From Acanthochlamys bracteata (taxonomy: Eukaryota; Streptophyta; Magnoliopsida; Pandanales; Velloziaceae): DNA of 64,000 bases. Within the stretch, counting starts at the first letter, position 1. The number at the start of each line of letters is the position of its first letter. Positions 1 through 9,738 of this stretch are shown here, one piece after another. Location of the stretch: assembly GCA_019914995.1 (NCBI GenBank), contig CM034128.1:2854501-2918500 (forward strand), written 5' to 3'. The notes under the pieces are model-generated. The model was not told the origin of the DNA and did no database searches. It saw nothing but the letters and a program-made list of their open reading frames with translations. A program made the translations under genes and the position numbers.

Positions 1-758
1 CCTTACGATGATGTACATGAGCCACATGCATATGATAGTACTGAAGGAGATATCATAATAATAAGAAATATTATATGAAATCACTGGAGATGTAATAAAT
101 CCGTAAATATGTATTCTAGTTGGTTGAAAAAATCAAACTCGTGACTTTACATGTAATATTTTTTGCATGAATTCGATCATGCATCGTTTCATTGCATATG
201 ATTTAGAAATGTGTACTTTGAAACTGGAACTTTCACCATGCATTCAAGGCAATCTAACAAGACAATCTAAAATCTAAGTCAAAGAAACTAGATAAACTTC
301 TTTTACATATTCCACGTTCTTGTGTGTACGTGAAAATGGGAAATCAGTTTAGGATTAAGATTGTCTTTTTAATCAATGAAGTGAGTTTCTTAAAATTAAA
401 ATCGGTAAAATTAAATTCAATAAAGCATGAAATAGAAATAATTTTTGAGTTTATTAACACAAAAAATAAATTTAAAATTAAAATCTTACGAGATAAAATA
501 CTTTTTTATGCAATTGAAATGCATTCTAAGATCTATTTTCAGTGCATAAACCAGATAACTAGCTTGCATGCATATGAAAAAGACCTATTCCATATAATTA
601 TTTGATTAATTATAAACTTCCATGAAGAGCAAAGCAACATGTAAATTCTTTTAAGCATAATAATAATAATAAATAACTTGAAATGGAAGTACAACTATTT
701 CTACCAAAGTTAGTTATTTTTCCTAGTTTAGTATCACTGCTTACATATAATATATAAT

Positions 759-791
<33 letters not shown>

Positions 792-2400
792 ATTTATATT
801 AATTAATTCTAAGATAATAACAAGTCAAAGCTTAGTTTATATAGTATTATCGTAACGTCTCACCCTCTTCTTTGTAATGCCAAACATTAAATATTAATAC
901 CGATTCTTAACAGCTGCGCAAAACATAAAATTAAAGGTTAATTTTTCATAAACAAAAATTTCAAGTTGCAGTAAAAATCTATCGATGGTGATAACTTATC
1001 GATCCTATCTTCCGCATCTTATCACATGGTGAATTTTATAAATAACGTGAATTTTAGTCAAACACATATATAACCACTCAAATATTTTTTCTATTAATGA
1101 ATTTAATAAAAACTAGTTATATGAAATAAATAAATTTCACGTAATTTGTTTAGTATCATTCTACGTTAATTGCTTGCTATATATATCATAAATAAATAAT
1201 ATTTCTATTATGACAAGATGCATGCACCAAATCTTCTTAACGATATTTAAACAGAATAATAAGCTAGCTTGACATTAACAAATATTTCTCACAGTCGTTA
1301 GTTGCTTCACCTAAATATTCAAATCATGACTTCACCATTAAAAAATTTTAAACTTATTCCATTGGTTAAAGTTACGCGATTAGCATGTGATAAATTAGTA
1401 ATAACCAATGCAACAAATTTAACTGAAATCGGTCGATACCATGTGAACAGTTGACAAATACAAGTTAGGAAGTTAAAGCCATTGATATCAAGATTTACAA
1501 ACAAACTGATTATAACTATATTTGATAGCTTATCATGAGTTTGGGGATTACATTTGATGGCTCTTGGTTCGTTGCCCTAACTGTAAGACTACAAAAATTT
1601 GACACTGAGAAACAAAACTAGTTATGCAACTATATTGCAATAATAAAAAAATTAAATAAATTTGAATACATATTTAGTGATTTTTTATATAACTTTTACA
1701 TTTTTTATTAAGATATTAAATTTAGTTTTATGCATACTAAAAAACTTGCAATGCGAAATTATTTAAAATAAGAAATCAGATCGGCTCAACGGAGACATGG
1801 TGGTGTAAGTTCATGCAACTTGTTTGTGTCAATCAATGCAAACACAACGTTATGTTTTCCGGCATAATTAATCAGTCTTGATTGACGTTACTATTTTCTA
1901 ATTTTTGTGCGCTAATTGCGGCGTGTTCTCTTACGGTTCACTAATTTGATTAGATTCAATTCTCCTCTTCATTTAAAAAAAAAATATATTTAAGTTGGTA
2001 TTGTTAGTTAAATAAACCATATTATTAATTAGATTTATTTGATCAATTACTATAGAATTTCTTCAAAATCAATTACTCGATTTTGAAATTTACACATTGT
2101 GCCACTATTGCCTCCAATTATTAAGTCTTGGCCCAAATTTATATAATTGGAGATTAGAGGCCCATTAAAGAAATCAAACACTTCCAGCCCAGCTGCGTCC
2201 TACATATCTATGCACTATTGCTTGAAGTACAATTTGGAAATATTAGAAGTGTTTTTAAGAAAGAAAATTTATGAAATGAAAAATATTGTAAACTTTTTTT
2301 AAAAAAATAAGCTATATTTTTTATCTATTTCAACCACAACTATCCTATAAGTATAATTAATTGCATAGTTCTCGATCATTTAATCAATTTCTTTAAAGAA
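1..2400. other. AT-rich intergenic DNA, no gene seen
   Basis: No reading frame here looks like a known protein and none continues across plausible splice sites. The stretch is AT-rich, with a TA microsatellite near 759-797. The only open frames are short and low-complexity, such as 324-605, and look like chance. Confidence 0.6.
759..797. repeat. TA-rich microsatellite
   Basis: A run of alternating T and A, slightly interrupted by G and by TTTA units. Similar TA runs occur near 36473-36498, 50055-50079 and 56096-56114. Confidence 0.85.
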
Positions 2401-2404
2401 TTTG

Positions 2405-4530
2405 GAAACCAAAACTATATATGGTAAATGCACGAAGCTTTCTTATTGTCCTACTAGTCATGTTCTCAGCGAGGCAACGGCTTCCTTCAACATCATCAAC
2501 TACGGTGGAAGACCCAGCGATCAGCACTCCATGAAGGCTCTCTGCAAGCCGCATGAGCAGCTATTTGCAGTGCCTGTAAGTCAGCATTCGTCGCCGTTCC
2601 TCTAGGCAGGTGATATAATTGGCATAGAAAGAGATTCCAGCAAGGAAGAATACTCATCTGGTGGACATCAAGCAGAGGAGGCAAATGAGAAAGAAGATGA
2701 AACATTCGAGCAAACGCTAGAACAGCCTTGTCAAAGCCGGAGAGTTCGTTGGAGGATCGCTGGCTGCCAGGCATGTCCAGGGTGTAACCCATAAAAACAA
2801 TCAGAGAAGGGACACATTGGGTTGCATCGGATATAGGACACCATTTGAATGGTCTCCTTGGCGCCAAGTACTTGCACCCGAGTGCAGATGCAATGCATCC
2901 AGGTGTTCAGAGTTTGTTATCTTAAGTATTTTAGGTTCATAGGGACTCTTTGAGTTTTAGTTTAATTTCAATAAAACTTTCTTTGAGAAAAGTGTTTACA
3001 GTAGAAAGGAATTGCAATTTTATAGTAACTCTTCTAGTATAAATAAAGGCATATCCTATGGAAGATGCAGGCAGTTTTGACAAATTAGTTTACTTATTAG
3101 ATCTAGTTTTAATTATCTATCGTAGAAGCCCTTAAGGCGCATCAGCAGGTTCCTCGGAAGCCAGGCTCAATTTTTCCGGACTATATAATAACAGCGCATG
3201 CAATCATATTTTTATATTCATGGCACCCTATTCGCTCCACCCTATTTTTATATAATAACAACATATTCATGGCACCCTATTCGCTGCAGCTAGTGAAATA
3301 AAAATAATATACATGTTAACTTTTGTACCATACCGTATATAAAATTTTTAGATGCATATATGTTGTCCCTCCAAATTGGACTAAGTTCCAATTAGAGCGT
3401 ATTTTAAATGCCCGTAATTTTACTTTCTCTCGCCAAATTTTAAGTTCCGAGTAGTTTTTATGTTTCAATTACACAAAGAACTCAGAACTCTACTTCCATA
3501 TGCGGAACTTCAGTTCCAACTTTTTTATTTACACACTTTACAATACAATTATATATTTCAATTTTCAACACACTTCCAAAATCTATTGAAACACAATTAA
3601 TGAACTCCACTTCCACTTTATTTTTCAAGAAATTCTACTTCCTATTTTTCACTTTCACGAAACTCAGTTACGGGCATTTAAAACACGCCCTTAGTAGGGA
3701 AAAGCATAGAAATAACGGATTAATCAACTTGAAAGTTGGTCAGCAATCCAATCGTGTACTGGATCAAATAAAATCTAATTTGATGGACTTAATAATTCAC
3801 TTTCCTTAATAATTTTATATTAATAAAGTGCTAAAATAAATAAATATTTATATGTGAGAGATACTAATTCTTAAATAATTAGTTAATTATTTTAATTTAG
3901 ATATCTAATACTGATTTGATGAGCTTAATAATTCATACTATTTAATAATTTTATATTGACTGAGTAATGAGATGATTATATATTTATCCGTAAAATATGA
4001 TACTTTTTAAATATTTGACCAATTATTTTAGCTTGGTAAGTACAGTTTACCCTTTGCAAATGACTTTTGACAGTATTGAGAGTTGTGGGTGGAGGCGTGA
4101 CGGATGATGCAGGGTGCAGAACATTGAGGTGAAGACCGTAACGCTAATCGGCACACAGAACGGCCTTCAGATCAAGACATGAGTAAAGCGAACTCTGGGT
4201 TTGCGAAGGATCGATGCCAACTTTCAGCAAGCCGTTGCATGTAACGTCGATAACCACCCAATTGTGACCGATCAAAGCAATTTTCCCCTGTACAGGTGAT
4301 TAATCATCAGCTGTCCTAGTTCGAACTCAATGATCGAGTTGCCATTAATTGCAGAGCTCAGGGATCAACATCAGTGATGTCCGAGGGTCGTCAGAGAGAA
4401 AGGTTGCAGTGAAATTCCACCGCAGCCCGAGAAATACGTGCACTGGTATTCATCTACAAGATAGTAAGCTGAAGTACCAAGACAAGCCGTCGCTGTCTTT
4501 CTGCAATAATGTAAATGGGAGCAGCTCCGT
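2405..4530 (+). pseudogene. Polygalacturonase (GH28 pectinase) pseudogene
   Basis: Two separated blocks read as parts of a plant exo-polygalacturonase, a secreted GH28 enzyme that hydrolyses pectin. The first block (about 2465-2640) has the mature N-terminal pattern FNIINYGGRPSD, followed after a frame change by a degraded match to the AW-AAC..SKSA.V.VP.GR stretch. Weaker similarity continues to about 2880. The second block (about 4110-4530) has IEVKTVTLIGTQNGLQIKT, a changed form of the family NGVRIKT motif with R replaced by Q, and then SSGINISDVRGSS, EVAVKF-like and NTCTGIHLQD segments typical of the C-terminal half. The catalytic NTD, DD and GHG region between the blocks was not found. 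Stops and frameshifts interrupt both blocks, and a MITE lies between them. The family call is firm for the second block and good for the first. It cannot encode an active enzyme. Confidence 0.82.
3395..3690. mobile_element. PIF/Harbinger (Tourist-like) MITE with TTA target duplication
   Basis: A 296-bp element bounded by terminal inverted repeats of about 23 bp that differ at only two positions. The left end starts GAGCGTATTTTAAATGCC and the reverse complement of the right end starts GGGCGTGTTTTAAATGCC. TTA lies directly outside both ends (3392-3394 and 3691-3693). A 3-bp TTA/TAA duplication and a GGGCGTGTTT-type end are characteristic of PIF/Harbinger-derived MITEs. It has no coding capacity; the open frame over its right end is chance. 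It sits inside the polygalacturonase pseudogene. Confidence 0.85.
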
Positions 4531-4564
4531 TTTTTTTCTGAAAGCATCTTTGCTATATCTGTAA

Positions 4565-5100
4565 ATTAATACAGGTTACTACTGAAGTTAAGCAGTTGTT
4601 ATTACTGTTTTATCACTGTTGCTTCAAGCTGGTTTAAGACATTGCAGTTGTACTAAAATCTTGGATTATTCTTTTCGCATGTGTTATGTTTTATATCTTA
4701 AACTTCTTTCAAGCTGTGGTTTCGCGTACTGATAACAGTCATCGCCTGCTACACTCTTATCAGTATATCCTTCCTTGTTTTCTTCTTGTTTTTGTAAAGC
4801 TCTTCTGGATTTCCTTGGTTAAAATTTCATTTCATTTTCGTTCGTAGTACGTGTTTTTATTTAATTTTAAAGAGATCAAGGGAAGAAAGCGATCAAAAGT
4901 TCAGTGGCAAAATCGAAATTATCCTAAACTAGATAAACTTACCCGCCGTCATCAGATTATCCGCACCGTCAATACATGATCGACGGCTGTGGTTCATCGT
5001 AAAATAATTACCGGAATTTAATTAATTAATCAAAATAGAAAAAGGTTGTTAGTTCAACAAGTACTTTCCCCTTCCAGACCTTTTCTCTATCTGAAATATA
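4565..5100. other. Intergenic spacer between pseudogene and FRL gene
   Basis: No coding signal. It probably holds the promoter of the FRIGIDA-like gene. A pyrimidine-rich tract (CTCTCTTTCTTTTCGCTCGC near 5128) marks the likely transcribed leader, as is common for plant 5' UTRs. Confidence 0.4.
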
Positions 5101-5250
5101 GATAAATCTCTCGAGCTCAAGATCACGCTCTCTTTCTTTTCGCTCGCTCTCGTTACTCTCGTAATCGTTATTGATATATGATGTCGTCGATCAGCTCGCT
5201 ACCTCCGTTCTTTCCCTGATTCCAGCAATCCTTTCTTTCTCTAACTCTCC

Positions 5251-5919
5251 GTGAGTTTGTAGCTCTTTTGTTTTTTTTAATTTGGTTATATTTTGAAGCT
5301 GGTTTTGTCGACTTGATGTTTCCTACTGGATTGTTAATTGAGCTTCAAATTGCAAGATTAGGGAGAAATATGTCGATTGTTGCGTTAATTTGGTTTAGAA
5401 TGGTTGGTTGTTTCGGATTGCTGTGGTTAGGGTTTTGTTATTTTCTTTTTATTGTTGGAATTTGTTTAGATTGTGTGATGGTCTTATAAAATGGATCTCA
5501 GGAAACAATATAGGGGTTATGTTGTGTGAATTTTGTGAAAATTAGAAAAGTGAACATCTTTTTAATCGAATGCTAAAGAAACAGGAGTATACAACTGATG
5601 TTCGAAATGGAATTAATTATCTCACTAGTGTTGAGAATTAAAATGAATGCATTGTGGGCTCCTGTCTTTACATTTAATTTGAGTCTTTCTAGGGCTTTTT
5701 GTATTAGGAGCATTATGGCTTCCCTGATTACTTTCTGTGTGAAGGTGTGTTCTTCAGTAATTTTATTCTAATATTGTTGCAAGACTGCAGGTTTTACACC
5801 TTGATTGCCATTAAACCTTTTTTTTCCTAGTATACAACTTGGGTTTTGATAGTATAATTTTGGATGTGCATCACAGTGTACCATGGTAGATGTAACTTAC
5901 TTTTTCCCCCTTTTGTCAG
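5251..5919 (+). other. Probable 5' UTR intron of the FRIGIDA-like gene
   Basis: A CTCTCC|GTGAGTTTG donor at 5251 and a TTTTTCCCCCTTTTGTCAG acceptor ending at 5919 bracket T-rich DNA that lacks coding signal. The acceptor lies seven bases before the chosen ATG. This suggests a leader intron rather than a start at the upstream in-frame ATG (5864), which would lie inside the intron. Inferred from sequence only. Confidence 0.6.
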
Positions 5920-5926
5920 GTCTGGC

Positions 5927-8677
5927 ATGGCCGATACTAATTCTCTAGCTACATTGTTTGATTTCACAACCTCGAAAATACAACAACTTCAGCAAGCATT
6001 TGCCGAACTTGAAAGTCATAATACTGGTTTGTTGAACTTGAAGTGGAAAGAACTTGAAGAACATTTTCATGGCCTTGAAAAGTCACTGAATAAGAGGTTT
6101 AATGACTTGGAGGATCAAGAGAGGGAGTATGAAACCAAGTTATCAGAAACTCAGGTGGTCTTGGAGAAGAGAGAGGCTATAGTTGTTGCCAAAGAGCAAA
6201 CATCATTGAATAGCCTTCAAGAAAAAAGAGATGCTGCTATATCTGCCATTGGCTATGCATTTGATAACTATGGGAGTCGCCCTACAGAATCTGTTACTAG
6301 TAGCGTGAGTAATGGTGTTGATCATTCTGCAGAGGATAAATCAGGTGCAAATGCTGTGAAATCTGACATGAAAGATGAGAATCCAGCCAAAGATGGCAGC
6401 ACAGATGCGGATTCTCCTTCAGAACTGGTCAACTTATGTAGAAAAATGGACACAAAAGGTCTTCATAAGTACATCTCAGACAACCGGAAGAACCTGACAT
6501 CTATTCGTGAGGAAATCCCAATTGCGCTTCAGAGTGCTACTGACCCATTTGCTTTGGTTTTGGAGTCACTAAAAGACTTTTACTCTGGTGAAATTCTTGG
6601 ATCAGATGGGAAAAAGGATCCAGGCATGTTGGGCCTTCGTAGGACTTGTCTCATGCTGATGGAATCACTTGGCTCAAAGAACGTTCTCCTTGATTCACAT
6701 GTTAGAAATCAAGCTAAGACAATTGCTAATGAGTGGAAGTCAAAGTTGACTGATCTTGATCTTGATGTTTGCAATGGTAACTCATTGGAGGTGCATGCAT
6801 TCCTTCAGCTTCTGGCTACTTTTGGGCTTGTTTGTGAATTTGATCTAGATGAGATATGCAAATTGATCATATTTGTCTGTAAACGTCGTCAGGCAGCTGA
6901 TCTGTGTCGATCTCTTGGGATATCTGAAAAATTACCAGGTTGGTCTTGCTTAAGTTTAAGCATATTGCATGTGGCACTTCCTTTCTTAACATATTACATT
7001 ATGTAATCTAACCACATACTCGATTGTAAGTGCACTTATTGAGTATATAACTGTAATTTAATCTTATAACTTTTAGGTTAGGCTGTTAAAATTTGAAAAG
7101 CTTAATATTTGGGTAGGCGATGTTGCATACTTCAATCATTCGTTCAAAAATGTATTGTATATACTTCTGTGTGTATAGTGTTGTATCAGATTTGACCCGA
7201 TTATAGAATGCTTTGTTATAAATTTGCTATAGGTTAGGAAGCATTGGCGGAGCTTCGTTGATTCTGAGCATATAAATTGCCTTGTATAAAGATGCTATTC
7301 TCAAAAAAGCTAGGTTAGTGCTGCCTTCATTTTAAGTAGTCATTTGAACTCTCTATCAGTTGAACTCAAAACTAGGCTCTCGTACATGTTCTCCTTTAGC
7401 CAATTAAGGCCATCTTGAAGTATGGACATTGAACCATGTTTGTTTTGTTTGGATTTTCATCATAAATGTGTCTCTATATATAGCTGCTTCATGCTAGGTC
7501 TTCTGCTTTTTATGTTGAAGTTTGTAGATCATTCCATGTGACTGCGATTTCAGAGGCAGATTGTTAGAGAGTAATGAAACGGGTAATTAAGTTGAGCATA
7601 GTCTTGTAACTTGAAAGTTTTGTTCTGTTACCAGGAAAGCGTTACAAGCTCGTCAATTTAAGAGCTTTCCCCATTTGGTAATCTAGGAAGTTAGAATAGT
7701 GTGAGCTTCATGTGGAGTTTGCCGATTCATATGTGGTCTATGTTGAATCATTGTTTCTGTTTCTTGACTCACTTGTTGATTTTGTAGGCGTCATCCAACT
7801 ATTACAACACAGTGGAAGACAGATAGAGGCTATTAACTTGGCATATGCCTTTGATCTGACAGACCAATTTGCTCCTGTGACATTGTTGAAAGCGTACTTG
7901 AAGGATGCAAGAAAGCTGTCACAAGGAAAGAGTGGACATGCATCTTTTGCTGCACAGGTATGTTTATTATAGTTAAAGTGGGACATCTTCTTTGATTGTC
8001 CATCTATAGGCGGTGCTATCTACTTTAGCTGGAAGGCAGGGCACTTTATTAAAGAGAACAATTTGGATTTTCAGAAACTTTTCTAGATTTTCAGTTCGGT
8101 GATAGTTTAAAAATAACTATCGTAAATATAATTGATAGGCACGTCTTTTTTCTTTTATTTTATTTATGGTATCTTCCTTTGCTTTATATACAAAATGCAG
8201 TGGCAACGATGTTCATCTGTATTATCCAGCTGTATGTTTAATAATTAAATTTGTTCTCTCCAGAATGAATCAGACGAGCGTGAGCTGTCTGCTCTTAAGG
8301 TTGTAATCAAGTGTATTGAGGACCACAAGCTTGAAAAGGAATTCCCTATTGAACCGCTTCAGAAACGGATTTACCAACTGGAGAAGGCTAAAGCCGACAA
8401 GAGAAGAGCTGTTGAAGCTGCAAAACCACAATCCAAGAGGCCCCGTGCCAATGGCGCTATCCATGCTCCCCGGGTGACCAACATCCCTGAGAAGAGTTTC
8501 TACCGGACTGCTGAGAGATATCCCTATCCGTATGAGAGACAATTTGTTTATCCAACTGAGACACATTCATCTCCAATGATGGCCCCTACATCCTACACCT
8601 TCCCCCCTACTCATGGCACTTACTATGGAAATGGATACCAGGTCCAGGTTCAGTATCAGGCCCCTTATATACACTGA
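5927..8677 (+). CDS. FRL3: FRIGIDA-like protein (FRL3-like), 3 exons, 531 aa
   Basis: Coding exons are 5927-6938, 7788-7957 and 8264-8677. All junctions are GT..AG and the frame stays open. The product belongs to the plant FRIGIDA family: nuclear scaffold proteins that promote FLC-type gene expression (FRI itself) or act in related developmental regulation. The first ~110 residues form a charged, heptad-rich coiled coil (LKWKELEEHFHGLEKSLNKR). A low-complexity linker follows (~120-165), then the helical FRIGIDA domain (about 165-440, starting near LVNLCRKMDTKGLHKYI and including DPFALVLESLKDFY). A basic KRPR segment near residue 445-455 could be a nuclear signal. The C-terminal tail is rich in Tyr, Pro and Gln and ends YQVQVQYQAPYIH. 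Length and order match Arabidopsis FRL3 (about 560 aa). An in-frame ATG 21 codons upstream was rejected because it lies 5' of a strong splice acceptor. Assignment to FRL3 rather than a neighbouring subfamily rests on remembered sequence. Confidence 0.93.
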
Positions 8678-8689
8678 ATCAGGGATTTT

Positions 8690-9600
8690 TCTAGGTGGTT
8701 TTCAGCTATCTAACTAGTAGTTTCTTTAACTCACCCGAACAGTTTTCAGCTTGGTGGGTCTTTCAGTGTATTAAAAACTAAATTTGTGTACTGTTATAGC
8801 AGTCGGACTATGTTTAGAAATGTAATGTTGTATCTCAGGATATCCATGTATGTGGTAATGTTTGTGAAATAATATATATTTCTGAAGTAATATATATTTT
8901 CACGATGTTTAGTAACTTAATATGTTGACACATAGCTTAATGATGCCATTCTGTATTTTTCTTCCCACATTTTCTTGCTTGTGAACGTGAAATCGAGTTG
9001 TTATACTAGACCATGTAGATAAAACACAATGTTACTTCGGCCAGCATACTGAAAATGACCATAACAAAGGTGAGCATCTTCAATTGAAAACAGTCATTGA
9101 CTATCTATTAAATACAAGTTTAAAGCTAACAAATTTTATTGATACCGTCAAAAGTTAAACTAGAGAAATCTTGACCAAGATAATTGGTGATGGTTTGACA
9201 CTTGTTATTCAATGATGGGAAGTGCTTAAAATAATACATATTTCTGAAAAATTATTTTAAAACTAATTTCGTACTTTTTATTAAAAATATAAAAAAATAT
9301 TTTTTTATAACGTAAAATTATTTTAAACGGTTTAGATTTTAAACATAATGTTTTTAAAAGAAATTGGACAACTGGAGTGCATTCTGATCATGTAGAAACA
9401 CAAACAACATGAATACAAATCTTCATTTCCCGTGTTACTCAGCAACAAAATAGAGTTGGCCTTTGGCATATTTCTAAACGCACCGATCCCTCTCTCTCTC
9501 TCTCTTTTACTCTGTGTGTGAAATAGATCTCCAGAAGAACAGGAGAACAAAAAGATTCAGATAAACAAAAGCAAGACGACCTTGTCTGTTCTCTTTTTCT
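8690..9600. other. 3' UTR and AT-rich intergenic DNA
   Basis: It begins with the likely 3' UTR of the FRL gene. An AT-only tract (about 9230-9345) resembles the AT-rich MITE-like sequences seen elsewhere in the window. A CT microsatellite (about 9486-9508) lies in the probable promoter or leader of the next gene. No coding signal was seen. Confidence 0.45.
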
Positions 9601-9738
9601 TCTTTGTTCTCCACTCCCACTGTAAGAATCTATAGAGATCTCAAAAGAAAGAGGAAATATAAAGAGAGCGCTGAACGAAATCTTCTTTTCCTTTTGTTGT
9701 TCAACTATAAAAAAGCTGTCTTGATTTTCCAAGAAAAA

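Noticed and set aside
2496..2867. Minus-strand frame over the GH28 pseudogene
   Set aside because: The plus-strand reading gives recognisable polygalacturonase segments. The minus-strand reading has no family similarity.
5864..5926. Upstream in-frame ATG extending the FRL protein by 21 codons
   Set aside because: It lies in front of a strong TTTTGTCAG splice acceptor that ends at 5919, so it is most likely inside a leader intron. Family proteins start at MADT.
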